Positions 48,956 through 61,396 are shown, numbered from the stretch's first letter. The stretch: DNA of 64,000 nt from Hirsutella rhossiliensis (GCF_020360975.1 NW_025408671.1:4464001-4528000); one strand, 5' to 3'. Numbers and translations: made by a program. The notes: generated by a model from the sequence alone, not told the origin.

Positions 48956-49900
48956 ATGGACTTTGGCCACAGCGGCGTGCTCAACGAAGGTGAGAACCGG
49001 GCGCTGGCCATTGCCGTCGGAGGAACAGCTGCTGATGGCTCGGGCCAGATGGAATCCACGTCGACATGGATCGCCTGAAGAAGGGCGAAGTCAAGTGAGT
49101 CCAGCGAAACCGGCTGCCGCCGTGGCGGAGTACTGACCACTCTCACTTGTCTAGCTTGGGAACCTCCATCATGGCAGTCACCTTCAAAGACGGCGTCATT
49201 CTCGGTATGTCGCGCCATTTGGGCACACTCCTATGTCCGCAGCACTGACGAGCCGGGTGCGCAGGCGCCGATTCTCGGACAACGACGGGCGCCTACATTG
49301 CGAACCGCGTGACGGACAAGCTGACGAGGGTTCACGACACTATCTGGTGCTGCCGATCGGGCTCGGCCGCCGACACACAGGCCGTGGCAGACATTGTGCA
49401 GTACCAGCTGGGGCTGTTTGCCATGCACAGCGGCAAGCCCCCCATGACGCAGACTGCGGCGTCGATATTCCAAGAGATTTGCTACTCCAACAAGGATCGC
49501 TTGTCGTAAGTCGGCTCGAGGAGTGGAGCTGCAATTGCGGAATGGCAAGGCGGGCACAGGCGCTGACGATTCGCGCCACTACAGGGCTGGTCTGATTATC
49601 GCTGGTTGGGATGAACGGTTCGGCGGCCAGGTCTACTCGATCCCCCTTGGCGGCTCGCTACACAAGCAGGCGTACGCGATCGGCGGCTCCGGGTCGACCT
49701 ACATCTATGGCTATTGCGACGCCAACTGGAAAGAAGGAATGGAGCAGGCCGAAGCCGTCGACTTTGTCAAGGGGGCGCTCCGGGAGGCCATCAAGTGGGA
49801 CGGCAGCTCGGGCGGTGTCATTCGCATGGTGGTCATGACCAAGGACGGCGCGGACAGGCACTTGTACTTGCCCGACACGGACTACAAGGTGCGGCAGTAA
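48956..49900 (+). CDS. PRE3: 20S proteasome subunit beta type-6 (beta-1, PRE3), caspase-like active site
   Basis: Five exons: 48,956-48,989, 49,049-49,094, 49,155-49,204, 49,265-49,505 and 49,585-49,900. The joined frame is 687 nt, or 228 residues. All introns are GT-AG and 59-79 bp. The protein has a 29-residue propeptide ending in Gly29, then Thr30, the N-terminal threonine nucleophile after autocleavage (GTSIMAV). The catalytic partners fall at the canonical mature positions, Asp17 (GADSRTT) and Lys33 (VTDK). The body ([26 protein letters not shown]) is typical of beta-1. This subunit cuts after acidic residues in the 20S core of the 26S proteasome, in cytosol and nucleus. Very short first exons are usual for fungal proteasome genes. 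It is intact, with a tandem repeat in its 3' flank. Confidence 0.96.
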
Positions 49901-49930
49901 TGGACACTCTCACGGGATGCGGGGGGACGC

Positions 49931-49975
49931 GGGAGTCGCGGGAGTCGCGGGAGTCGCGGGAGTCGCGGGAGCCAA
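49931..49975 (+). repeat. 9-bp minisatellite (gggagtcgc)n in the PRE3 3' flank
   Basis: Four perfect copies lie at 49,931-49,966, with degenerate copies on both sides, starting about 30 bp after the PRE3 stop and so probably in its 3' UTR. In the minus strand it reads as an Arg-Asp-Ser repeat, which creates spurious ORFs. Confidence 0.9.
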
Positions 49976-52158
49976 AGGCACGTCGAGGCCAAGACGAGAC
50001 AGACTCGAGGCCCGGCAGCCGAAGGAGGAGAGGGGACCGATGTCCCCGACACCAACAAGACCCGGATCGCATCTGTATTATATATAGCCTTTCGGAATGA
50101 GAAAATGGAACGAGCACCTCGAAGCACGTCACCAGTCGGAGAGAGGTGGAATGAAGGATGATGGTTTCTCAGCAGCCGAGTCTGGTTGGATGGCATTAGC
50201 AGGTGTCATCTGTAGAAGTCAAGAACAAGGGAGCTCTATGTGACAATGAGCCGGCCTTGAAATCTCATTCGGGGGCTTGTGTTTGCATCTTGCTTGGACA
50301 AGGGGAAAAGGAGCGAGAGAAGAGAGTGGAGGGAGTCGCCGGCGACTTTGGCCTGCATGGGTTGCAGCATTTGGCGGTGAGTGTGCAGACAGACAGCCAC
50401 ATCGGGGGGATCGAGGATGGCCCCCTTTTAGCCCCGTGAAATACTGTCTCGGGAAAGAGTAACATGAGAGAGAAAGAAGAAAGAGGTGCACCCATTACTC
50501 AAGGTCCGTGTTTGTGACCACCACAGGCCCCTACCCATGGACCGGCCGAACCTGGACCGGAGCCGGAGTCGGTGCCCGAGGCCGGTACAGGGTAGCTGAC
50601 GACTGCTCAAGATGTAGCCACGCGCACTCGTTCTTGTCTTGAGCAATCATCTTGGAGTGTACAGCAAGTAAGTTACTACGTAGAAGGAGAGAGTACAGTA
50701 TAGGGGGGAGGGCGAGAAAGGGGGTGAGGTGTCAGCTTGCAACCCTCGGAGCTCTGCAGCCGCCCACGTGTAGTCGGCTTGGCCTGCATTGCGTCCCGCC
50801 CACGGTCCTCGATCAGGCGTGCCGGAGGGGACGTAAAGGGGCTGTGGTATGTGTTTGTGCAGCGGAGAAGAGGGAAGTGAGTCTGGTGCCTACCATGACA
50901 GCATCGCGCAGCATGGCCGCCTTGGCTGAGCGTGCTGCAGCTGTCAGTGGCGATGGTGGGCGGCTGAGCAAGGCCCCCTGAGGGGTGAGCTGGAGAAAAG
51001 TTGCCACCGGCTGCGTCACGTCCCCCCCTGAGGGGGAGCATAGCCTCTCTGTTCTGCCGATGACGATGGCCTGCCTGCGAGCTCAGCCTGCGTGTTCGGC
51101 CTGCGTGTTCAGCCTGCGTGTTCAGCCTGCGTGTTCAGGGTGCCGTGTCGAGCTAGTCAATCGAGTTTGTGGGTGCTCTCGAGATATTATTGCTGGAGGC
51201 GAGAGGCGGACAGAGCTGTTTTCTTTCCTGCCCTGTTCTCAAGGAGCATCATTCTCTGCACTGAAGACAAGGCAGTGTCCTGACGGCCATGCTGTAACTT
51301 ACAGTCCTGTCCCTCGCCGCTCAGACTGCATGTGCGGGGGGGGGGAGGCTCGGCTCGGCGGCGTTCAGACGCGACTTGAAGACGCGGTGAATGGCGAGTG
51401 AAGAGGGAGACGGGCGTCTTGCAGTGCTCTGTACTCGGTCTGCTAGCGCCTCACCTTGTGCAGCAGGACAGACATGCAGCAACGGCATGATAATTCGGGT
51501 GCCTTTCAGCGAGCACAATGAATGGCCGGCCTTGCGAGATGGAGCCTGTGCTTGTGCTGGGCACCAGCACCGGCGACAGAGGCAGAGCCCACTGTACTTA
51601 CTGTACACGGCACTCGAGCCCCCACTGAAGGGCGCTGCTACATACGATACTGTACATGGACACGGTGGTTGCTGGCCTTTTGCCTCCTTCACCATCACCA
51701 TCATCACCATCATCCTCATCCTCGTCATTTCTCGCCCTCGTCCTCATAGCATCCTCCTCCATCCTTCTCCGGGTGCTCATTGTCGTCCCCGTTTCTCATC
51801 TGGCCCTGGAGAGACGCTGCCCCTCCTCTTTCCGCTTGTCATCGCCCCTCCGTTCCGACCCGGTTCTTCCCCGTCCAGTCTTTTCTCCCTCGTCCTCGTC
51901 GTCTGGCTCTCTCCCTTTTTTTGCTTCCTTCTGTTCCTTTCCCCTTCGCCAAACAGCGACTGTCGTTGCTCACGCACTGCACCTTGGGCCTTGCTCATCT
52001 TTTGCACCTACACAACCTACCTACTAACATTACCTACCTATTATTACCCGCTAAAAAGGTACCACCTTACCTTTGCCTTACCTTGCCTTTTGCCTTACCT
52101 CAGCTGTCTCTCCTCTCTCGTCTCCTCTCTCTCTCTCCCCCTCCACCTGGCTCCCGCG
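49976..52158 (+). other. 2.2-kb region: PRE3 3' end and PREG-like upstream region
   Basis: No gene is supported. It contains a tattatatatag run near 50,080 that could be the PRE3 3' end, a 13-bp minisatellite at 51,087-51,138, a CAT/CAC-rich run near 51,690-51,730, and a strongly pyrimidine-rich leader from about 51,780 to 52,150 with repeated ccttacc phrases. A tactaac branch-like motif at 52,020 hints at a 5' UTR intron, but its acceptor is unclear. Confidence 0.45.
51087..51138 (+). repeat. 13-bp minisatellite (cctgcgtgttcag) x4
   Basis: Four contiguous 13-bp units. The first differs by one base (cgg instead of cag) and the rest are identical. It is intergenic, about 1 kb upstream of the cyclin gene. 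Confidence 0.9.
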
Positions 52159-52176
52159 ATGCCATGGCAGCTGTAA
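52159..52176 (+). promoter_or_regulatory. 5-codon upstream ORF overlapping the cyclin start codon
   Basis: An ATG at 52,159 opens a frame M-P-W-Q-L-stop ending at 52,176. The main ATG at 52,164 lies inside it in another frame. A ribosome that starts at the first ATG cannot translate the cyclin without leaky scanning or back-shift. The second ATG has the better context (atgccATGg), which favours leaky scanning and suggests damped or regulated translation. Confidence 0.7.
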
Positions 52177-53808
52177 TTGGCGACCTGGTTCCTGACGTCG
52201 CCCGCTTCCGTGGCCTGCTCGTGAACCCTTCATCGCTCCAGCGCCCGCAAACCCACGGCGCTCCCTCGCCCCGGCGCCGCTCCACCGCCAGCAGCAGCGG
52301 CGGCCGCCCAACGCCCGCCACGCCACCGCGCCCTCTTCCTCGTCCTCCGCCGTGCCGACCAGACGCGCCCGGATCGGCACCCGCAGCTCTCGCCGACCAA
52401 CAGGCACGAGGACCGTCAGCAGCCGCGCCAAGGCCGCCGCCCTCATCGTCTGTGCCCGCCCCTGCGACCCCGCAGCCCGACGCTTTCATCGGTGGCCCCT
52501 CGCGAATCCCCTCGCCGCCGCCCTCGTCGTCGCCCGCCGCCGTCGCCGACGATGAGAAGGACCCAGCATCCATGGCTTCCACGACCCAAGACGGCGCTCT
52601 GCCTCTTGCCCGCGCCCCCCATGCCGCCCCCCATGCCGCCCCAATGAGCGCGCCCCCGAGACGCCAGCGCCATCAGCCGTCGCCGCCCGCCGATGACTTT
52701 CAAATACCATCCTCCACCTCTCACCGCTACCCGCTGTCCGACGCCGCTCACCCGCCAGCCCAGGGCCCCCAGCACCAGGTCGTCGTCCACGTCCGCGACC
52801 TCGCCCACGTCCAGACCCTCGCCGGCCCCCGGAAGCTGGGCGCAAACGGCCCCGGCGTCGCGCCCGCTCCCCACACCAAGTACGAGATCAGCGCCATGCC
52901 CATGGGCGACATCATCGAGATGGTGGCCGCGCTCCTGACCAAAATCACCACCACAAACGACTTGCAGCACGACGCCCTGCAGCGCAACGCAGCCCACCAG
53001 CAGCAGGCCAGCCAGACAACCGACTCCCCCGGCGGCTCCAACATGAGTCCCCTGAGCCACTCGGTCCTCGCCTTTCACGGCAAAAACGTCCCGGCCATCA
53101 CCATCCTCAGCTACCTCTCCCGCATCCACAAGTACTGCCCCACCACCTATGAGGTCTTTCTGAGCCTGCTTGTCTACTTTGACCGCATGACGGAGCGCGT
53201 CAACGACATGGTTGTCAAGGCCGACGACGCCACGGCGCAGTCCCATCCCTCCCGCCAAGACTCGGCCATGAGCGACGACGCCCCGCCCGCCGCCAGCGAT
53301 GCCGACGAGAGCGATTCAGACCTCGCCGACGACGACAACGACGAGCAAGTGGCCAACTCGGCCGACGCGCCCTCCCGCCAGCAGAGCGGCAGGGTCATCA
53401 CCGTCCCCGAGATGCAGTCTGGCGCCGCCGGACCCGTGACGTGCTTCGTGGTGGACAGTTTCAACATTCACAGGTTAATCATAGCCGGCGTCACCTGTGC
53501 CAGCAAGTTCTTTTCCGACGTCTTTTACACAAACTCGAGATATGCCAAGGTACGTTTCCCCCTTGACGCACAGTTCCTCGGGTGTCCCATGCCCATTGGT
53601 CTCGTCCAACATGCTGACCATGCGCTCCTCGCAGGTCGGAGGGCTGCCCCTCGCCGAACTCAACCATCTCGAGATCCAATTCCTCGTCCTCAACGACTTT
53701 CGCCTGGCCGTGCCCGTCGAGGACCTCGAGGCGTATGCCACCATGCTGGTCGAGTTTTACGCCCGAGAGGTGATTGAGCAAAGGGCAGCGCCTGGACTGG
53801 GAGAGTAG
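52164..53808 (+). CDS. PHO80/PREG-like cyclin (Pho85-type CDK partner)
   Basis: Two exons, 52,164-53,549 and 53,635-53,808, with an 85-bp intron (donor gtacgt, acceptor cgcag, branch gctgac), giving 519 residues. Residues ~30-290 are low-complexity Pro/Ser/Ala. The cyclin box starts near 300 (FHGKNVPAITILSYLSRIHKYCP, then EVFLSLLVYFDRMTERVND). An acidic Asp/Ser-rich insert at ~351-425 separates it from the second half (CFVVDSFNIHRLIIAGVTCASKFFSDVFY and VGGLPLAELNHLEIQFLVLNDF). This arrangement is that of the fungal Pho80 family, including Neurospora PREG, which with a Pho85/PGOV kinase represses the NUC-1/Pho4 phosphate-starvation factor. Other Pho80-family cyclins such as Pcl7 are possible, so I leave the symbol empty. 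The frame is open far upstream without an ATG; this ATG was chosen as the first one in frame. Confidence 0.85.
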
Positions 53809-55210
53809 GCCACGGCCACGATTAGGGGCACAGCGCCGAGCGGTGAGACAACTGGCTGCGAGCGGCCACGGGCAAGGCGGCCTTGCAATACCACGCGGGG
53901 CTTTCTCGCTGCTCGGGTGTCTGCGCGACGCCAGCCTCTCATTCTCTGGCAACCGACGCCCCGAGAGACCCAGGAGTCGGACGACGGGCAATTGCACCAT
54001 TAAATCGCCTTGTGCGCCCGGCAAGGCGCCCTCGTGGTAGCACGGGTATCAAGGGGGGAGGCCTGGTGGCTAGAGTCGCACAAGGTTACCGAAAGACGCC
54101 AAGGGCAACGGGATGACGGCTTGTGTGCCACCTCGTGCAAAGACCAAGAATAGAGCCGATGTTACACCAAAGACCTGTACGAGCTTGCAGGGCCACGGCA
54201 GGGGAGGGGAACGCCAGGTGTTTGGTTAGACAGAGAGTGGCTTGCGGACGACGGCGCGGGACGGGGAGTCAATTCCAAGTACAGATAGACTTGCACGACG
54301 AGCGATTCAGGGGCAGGGACACCGATAGGCGTGAATCAACGATGCGGCGCAATGCCCCGGGCCGTGGGACGCGAAAGCATGGCGAAGAGTCTCGGGAGAG
54401 TGCGGCATTTCTGTCTGCTCACGCGGGAGACTGGCTTGGCGACGAGTGACACGAGCATGGCATTCGGCTGGTCCGCGTTTCGTAGGCGATTAAAGCAAGG
54501 AATAATAATTGCTCACTCCAACCATTGTGTGTCCTGATTCCACCCACTCCGGCCTGTTTCACATGGCATCCCAAAGGAAGCTCTTGGCCCTCGACTCTAT
54601 CAGGGTTCTCGATTCCATCAGACCAGCCAGCAGGGAGCCCGTGGAAAAGAGCTTCCCCTTTACTGCTTCACGTCCTGTCATATCCTCCCGTCCCGGCCCC
54701 GACCTTCATCTCACCCCGCCGAATCGAAAGCACATCTGCGTTTGTCGCGTTGGAAATCTTCAAAGACAGCCCCAGCCCATCCCGTACTCGAAGGAAATGG
54801 AGTATAAAGCACACACATAGAAAGACAGGAAAGCAGGAGAAAACCGGCAGCACACCCGAGACCCCTTTATAGACAGTGATGAGTAGATAGGAGTTCAGGG
54901 AAAAGGCGAGGGAACAGAAAACACCTGATATGCATCATGAGATTCGTGAAGACTGTCGACGAGGCAGAAAAGCAGTCAAGGAAAAAACACAGAGTTACGC
55001 CATCGTGTGTCGTCGTGTCATGCCGAGAATGAACGCCTAGCCGCCACCCCCTTGCTCATCCCATTCTCTCCGAAGACTGAGTGAAGGGAAGAGGGAGAAG
55101 TGAGAAATAAAAAGATGTGAAAAGCCGTAGTAGCCCCCCGTAAGGGTTGCGAGTGAAGGCAAGGGGAAAGAGTTGGAAAACCCCCTTTGGGCCGTCTTTT
55201 CTCTGCCGTC
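53809..55210. other. 1.4-kb convergent intergenic region
   Basis: It lies between the stops of the cyclin gene (+) and the ADC-like gene (-), so it holds both 3' UTRs and terminators. Only unrecognised short frames are present. Confidence 0.5.
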
Positions 55211-56232
55211 TCATAGATTCGACTTTGCCTTTACAGCGGTGGACCACGTCTCGAGGGGGTTGTCGAAGATGACCTCTGCATTCTCCATCTTGACGCCCAG
55301 CTGCCAGCGCCCAAGGCCCGGCCAAAAGTTGTCATGCTTGCCGCCGCCGTCGTCGTCATCGGCCGTCTTCTGCTGCTGCTGCTGCTGGGCCATGTCGAAC
55401 CAGCCGACGCGCGTGTTGCGGCTGTACTGCTTGGGCACAAACGAGAGCCAGCGGTCGGTGCCCGGCAGCTCGCCCTGGCTGCCGGACCCGCGCGGCAGCG
55501 GCGGCATGACAATGGTGGTGTTGAAGCCGAGGTAGCCCAGCCAGCGCGTGGCAAAGGGGAAGGCGGGCGCGTAGGCGACGGGCGCAAACGAGGCCTGGAA
55601 GAAGGGCGCGGCGCTGGGGCGCGACTCGGAGGCGTCGCCCGAGACGTCGTGAGGATACACCTTGACGGTGACGGCGTCGTTGGGGCCCAGGTCCCAGTCG
55701 AAGCGGGCCAGGTGCTTGGGGCAGCCCCAGTCTAGTAGCTGCGTGTTAGTCGAGGCGGTCCCAGGCCTCGGAGCACGAGAAGGGGGATCAAGGCATACTG
55801 ACTGATGCGGCCGTTGTAGCACGACTGCTTCTGCGAGACGTAGATGCGCGAGATGCGCGGGTTGCACCCCTTCTCCGGCCGGCCGGCGGGCCCCCGACGG
55901 GTCCAGTCAAACGAGCCGGGCACGACGAGCATCTCGTCGTAGGGCCCGACGGGCGAGTCGCGGTAGCGGATAATCTGGATCATGCCGAGCCCGCCGACGG
56001 GCCGGCTGCCCCGCGGGTTCGCAAACTCGGCACCGGCCTCGAGCGGCGAGTAGGCGTGCCCGGGGAGCTTCTCGTCGGCCCGGGACGGCGCCGGCGACCA
56101 AAAGGAGACGCAGTAGACGTCGCCGGTGACGCGCCACGGCGGCGGGATCAGCTCGATGGGCTCCGGGGCCGGTGCCCGCCGCGGCACGGGGGAGACGGCG
56201 CGGGGCGGGACGATGGTCGTGGTGGACGTCAT
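55211..56232 (-). CDS. Acetoacetate decarboxylase-like fold protein of unknown substrate
   Basis: Two exons on the minus strand, 56,232-55,803 and 55,731-55,211, with a 71-bp intron (donor gtcagt, branch ctaac, acceptor ctactag), giving 316 residues. This acceptor was chosen because it restores YNGRI-NWGCPKHLARF across the junction, the phrase expected in this family (YNGRKNW.IPKHLARF). Other visible blocks are GLGMIQIIRYRDSPVGPYDEM, VVPGSFDW and the late FWPGLGRWQLGVKME. I recall similar fungal proteins being assigned to the acetoacetate-decarboxylase-like superfamily and mostly left uncharacterised; activity is unproven. A polyglutamine run (about six Gln, from CAG) and an Asp/Gly-rich stretch interrupt the C-terminal third. 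No signal peptide. The ATG at 56,232 opens the conserved part after a Pro-rich start; an upstream in-frame extension is less likely. Confidence 0.72.
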
Positions 56233-56717
56233 GGCCGTGGCGAGGCGTGGTGGCCCCGAGACATGTGGGGGGAGGAGGTGGAGGACGGGGATTTTGCTGC
56301 TTGTTCTTGGTGCTTTGGTCAAGGGGATGGCGCCTTTGTTGAGGGGAGCTGGTAGGCTTGTATGTCGAAAAGGGGCGGGATGGGAGATGGGATTATATGT
56401 TTGTGCGAGAAGTATGGTATCAAGGTCAAGACGGCGCAATGTAAGAGAGGGTCAAGCGCGAGACGGGCCGAGGACGAGGTAGCCGCTGCTATTATTATAG
56501 CAACAGAGACAGCGGCATGGAAGAACTGTATGTCAATCATGTTTGAAGGGGCTATGACAAGTCGAGGATCAAGGATGGCAACAAACCGGACCCCCCCCCC
56601 CCTTTCACTCCATTTCACCGGCCCCTCATCACTCTCGCTCGCTTCGAGGCTCCGTCTGATCCGTCCAGTCAGTGGCTCACGCCGCCCTTTCGGGCCACGA
56701 AGCCCGCTGGGATGACG

Positions 56718-56764
56718 AGGTGGAGGTGGAGGGGGGGGGAGTGAAGAGAGGAGGGGGGGGGGGG
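56718..56764 (+). repeat. G-rich tract with G-quadruplex potential
   Basis: Runs of 2, 2, 9 and 12-13 G separated by short A/T/GA spacers lie about 500 bp upstream of the ADC-like start, on the template strand of that gene. It is a sequence-level candidate only. Confidence 0.6.
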
Positions 56765-58110
56765 CTGGTTCTCAGGACCCGCGGCGGTGACGGACCACGA
56801 CCAAAAGGCAGACCAGTCGCGCCGTGTCGTCGTCCGTGTCATGCCGCGTAGGTGCCATGTATGTCATGTTGTATGTATGTAGGCAGAGATTGCATTTTCC
56901 TCATATCCCGGCAGGCCTGGCGAATAAGCCCCCCCTTGACGGGCAACGGACGCAAGAAGCCAGCCTACAGACAGGCCTCGTCCTGACCCAGACCGAGGTG
57001 GGCTGGTGACAGCCAGACAGGGGGTGGACCCGCCCTGCTGGGCCCTGAGCCCGAATCTCAAGCCCATGTGTTTTAAGGGAGGGGGGTGGATCAAGAGACA
57101 CCCCCCCTCTTCCTCACCGGCGGCTGGTCCTCGATGAATACAAACAAACTTAGAGCGTCTATCGTCATCATCTGTATGGTACAGTAGGCGAAGCACGGGG
57201 AGGCGCTTGTCACTGGATGAAGAAGAAAAAGGGGTGGTGGTGGCGTGTGCCAGACGTCTGCCGCCAGGAATGGGGCGTATGAGTGAGTGGAGCAGAGGAG
57301 AAAGACGGAAAAGATGGCGATGGTGAAGAAGAAAGGGGGGGGGGACACCAAGGAAGAGGCGGGGAAGAAGAAGAAGAGCAGGAACAGTAGACTGAGGCCG
57401 GGACCGAGCTTAAGCCAAAAAGAGGGAGGAAGCAACATGTGATGTGGTGAGAGTGAGTCAAAGTTGGGGGTTCCGTGATGTCGTGATGCTACCAACGGAT
57501 TAGGTTTCGTTGATGGATGGGCGGGTGGACGGATGGCGTGTTGCTAGCCAGCAAGGGCGCCAAAAGAGGAAATAAAAGAAAGGCAAAAGCGTGACACAGG
57601 TGAACCTAAGGGATGGAAGGCAGAAACGCACACTTTTGGCCTCACGGGACGGATGGTGGTGCCAAGTGGCGAGACTGGGCGTCGGTTGGGCTCCGGCCGG
57701 CGGGAGGATGCCGCCGATAAACGACGACGACGGTGATACAAGCCTACATTCACGGCCAAGACCGCGAGATAGCGAGGAAAGGGGAAGGCAATCGAACCCA
57801 ATGCCCCCCGTGACAGAAGAGTTCGAGGCTGGTGACGCCTCCGGGGGGGGGGTTGATCACCAAGTCGTGGAGCCGGGCACCATCGGGAAATCGGATTCCT
57901 CGCCCCCTTTCCGCTGGGGCGCCGCCGGCAATGTCCAACCGGACGCGCGGATGAAGAAACCCCGGCGATGGAGGCGTCGTCGAGGGCAAAGGGGCTGCAG
58001 AAGGGGGCGTGTGAGTGAGTGAGTGTGCCGAGCAGCCTCCGTCCAACCGAGGCTCAACGAGTGTCCTCGTCCCCCTCGTCCCCCCGTGTGAAGTCTACTA
58101 GACAGGATGG

Positions 58111-58130
58111 CTCTCTCTCTCTCTCTCTCT
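58111..58130 (+). repeat. (CT)10 microsatellite
   Basis: Perfect dinucleotide run in the intergenic region. Confidence 0.95.
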
Positions 58131-61100
58131 TCGACGCCGTGATGCATGGAGAATGTGCATGCCTTGACTTGGCGCAGGCCGTCGCCGGAACAGACACCGT
58201 CCGCGGAGACCGGAGCGCGACTGGATGGATGGACAGGGCGGCCAGGCAAGGCACAGAGGCAGCCGACGAATGGCGGGGACTCAACGGCTTGACCAGGATG
58301 CCGGGTATTTTTTGGTCCTGCTCATGATATCGTGTCTCAGCCAGCCAAGGCCGACGAGACCTTGCGAGTGGCGTCGACGCGGCACTCACCCAGTCGCAAG
58401 TCACCACCAGCTTCCCTTTTCCCATGTTTTTCTTTTGGCCCTCGCATCGAAAGCCCTGATCTGCCTTTCAAATAAAAAACAACATTACGGCGTGGAGAGT
58501 AAAGTAGGTGCACACGACAAGCGAGGCAAGCAACAGATCCCGCTTCTTCGACAAGCACCCACCACGCATGCCTGTTCCACCATGTCACGCAAACCACACG
58601 ACACATCCTTCGTCCCAACCGCTCTTTCACATCAGTCTCACACACCGCGAGCCCTCCCCGTGTACTCTCACGTCATGCGGATGGGGTGGTCATGGGCAGC
58701 GAGAAATGCGACTTTCCCCATTGCGACGACCCATGCTTATAGCAGCCGGCACGCTTTCTATACATATATAGACATATAGACAGGGGGGAGGGGGGGCCCC
58801 ACGACGACGACGAGAGTGGGAGAGGCGCATTAATATCCCTCACGCATGTACTGTATGTAAGAAACACTCGCAGACGCGCCTGCTTGTAGGCTGCTGCAGC
58901 CCAAGGCTCGTGGAGCAATGGTGGAGCGCATACAGATACTACTACAGTACTTTGCACAGGCAGACGGCCTTGGGACGAGCGGCAATACGACGCCGCCAGT
59001 TCCCGGCAATCCAGTCTTCGTGGGCCCTTGTGTCCACGATTGCCCGGCCGGCAACGGGCCCCTCGCGTTCTTGGCCCGCGGCCTCCTGGACGCGTCCACA
59101 ACGTCCCGGCCGTCCCATGAGCGGCCATGCCAGAGGGCGGTACGAGGACGAGAGAGACGATGTGGAATAAAGTAAAGACAGAAGAGGAGGGGGTAGCAGC
59201 ATCATATGTATGCTGACAGGCGTGGAGAGGGGACAAAGGATCACGCCGCAACGTGACGATGCATACGCCCGGCATCTCGCGTCTCATTCCCCTTTTGTAC
59301 TTTGTACTGTCCATCTTACACGCCTCCTGGCCCGTCGACGATGCCATGGGGACAAAAGTCCAGGGCAGCGGAGAGGCAGGGTGTCAGGACCAAACGGCTA
59401 CAGTGGTGAGTGCTCCGACAATCTCACATCCGAGGGCTGCGCATGAGTCTGTTCAAAAGTCCATTCCACCGCCTCCCTTTTGGCGCCGCCCTTATTGGTG
59501 GACTCGGGCTGGCCCTGAAGGAGAATCCCGCAAGATGGGGGGATCGCCGACTGAGGGAGACGGACGCTGGGCTTGCGCGTGCACGGCAGCCAAGAGTCGT
59601 CGGTGCAACGCGCGAGTCTATCGCCATGCACTTTCAGCAACTCACATACAGCCTGTTGCAGAGCGGGCCTGTGGTGCAGAGTGACGAGATAGGATAAGAA
59701 AACCAGGGTGCTGCGAGTGCCATTTACTCGGCCTTCAAACTGACGAGCGGCGGCCCCTTGCTCGGGCTATTACTGCCAAAGGAGCACCACCACATCATCA
59801 CAGACGGCGTGGCACTCGTTTTCGGCTTGTTGCAAGGTCCTCGTTCGCATACTGTACATGCTAATGCCGTGTGCCAGTCTCCACGAGGGACCGACGACGA
59901 CGAGTCACGACATGGTCATGGCACGGCTCCGGTCCGTCTCCAGTACACAACAGGTCCTCTTTTCCGCATCGACATTCTTTGCCAAGCGCTTAGTGTGCCT
60001 GGCACAGCGTATTCCATGATTCTACGGTGGGCCGAGGGCTGAACAGCGTCGTAAACGTTGGCCAGTCGAGGTCCCCGACGTGATGGGCAATGGGCCTCTC
60101 CCCCGGATGATTGCTATAAGCAGCTTTCTCCGTCGCGGCTGGTTCGAAATCCCGCCCGACCAGCGATCCGGGGGCTATATAGTCGCCATTGCGCGCATGA
60201 TTGGCATCGTCCTTGACAAACGCCGAGACGGAGCCGCGGTTGGAGCCACGTCGCAGCTGAGAAGAGCCGTTCTCGATGGACGAGATTGGTCGGGTCTTAA
60301 ATAACAAGGGCTTGTTCCAAAGGAGACTGCGACATGAGGGCGCAGCCGTTGAAGTCGCCGTATGATGTACTTGCAAGCGTCAACCGTGACGAGAGCCGAG
60401 CCCATGCTTTCCCGTGTCACGGACTGTTACAAGGTGATGGCGATATAGAGCAAGGCTGATAACTTATGGTCGTGCCATCTCGGGCAGAAGGAGAGCCACG
60501 GTTGACTGGACATGCCGACCGTTTGTTCCGCTGGCTGCGAGTAGCGGACACTCTTCGGCCGGCGACTGTCTCTCCCTCTCCCTCCCTCCCTCTCTCTCTC
60601 TGTCTCTCTCTTTCTTTCAGCCGAGCCGTCGTCCATGGCCGTCGTCGGGGCCATGCTGGCCAACCACGCAAGCTTCACTCACGTACACACAGAATGTAGC
60701 CCGACACATAGCATGCTACAGCACGTAGGCTCGCCTATATCTAGATACCTACACACAGACGCCAACCAATGGCCTCGGCTAGTTGGCAGGAAACACGGGC
60801 AAAGGGACCGGAGCCAAGAAGGGTCCATGCTCGCCGACTCTCCGTCTCTCTGTCCATGTGTGTGTGCCGCAGACCCGACCCCCTTTGCCCTATAAGCCCC
60901 ATCTATATCCAGAGATGCGACTCTCATATGTCTCACACCGCATGTGTCCAGTCCACGGCATGCATACCAACTCCATGCGGATACGCATGCGAGCACAAGC
61001 CATCCCCTCTCCCCCCCACGCGCTCCGTCTTCCCATCATCCTTCTCCCGCTCATCTCCGCCCATCCCATCCCTTCCATTCCCACACACACCATATCTGCC

Positions 61101-61265
61101 CGGGGGCCGGGAAAGGATGGACGGACGGCCCGCCATGGGCCCAAACTCAAAAACACCGGACGGGGGGAAAGCAAATAACACGAGGTATATAAAACAAGGT
61201 TCGAGTGTAGCGGCCGCCGGCGGGTATAATAAGCGTTTTTCGGGCTCAATTACGACCCACGACCC

Positions 61266-61301
61266 CTCCCTCCTCTCCCTCCTCTCCCTCCTCTCCCTCC
61301 T
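61266..61301 (+). repeat. 9-bp minisatellite (ctccctcct) x4
   Basis: Four perfect contiguous copies followed by degenerate CT-rich sequence. Confidence 0.9.
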
Positions 61302-61396
61302 CTTCCTCTTGTCCTTTTCTTTTTCCTAGCCCTTTCCTTTTCCTTCTTCACCCTGTTTCCATGTGACCATCCACACCCCCTGCCGCTCGCTCTCGT

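Noticed and set aside
51780..52163. N-terminal extension of the PREG-like cyclin frame
   Set aside because: The frame is open without an ATG, is CT-rich leader sequence, and the conserved protein fits a start at 52,164.
56319..56439. Upstream in-frame start for the ADC-like protein
   Set aside because: It would add ~69 poorly structured residues. The ATG at 56,232 lies closer to the conserved region, and nothing supports the longer form.
60131..60150. ggttcgaaatcc, a tRNA B-box-like motif
   Set aside because: No T-stem pairing, no A box and no acceptor stem at the right distance.
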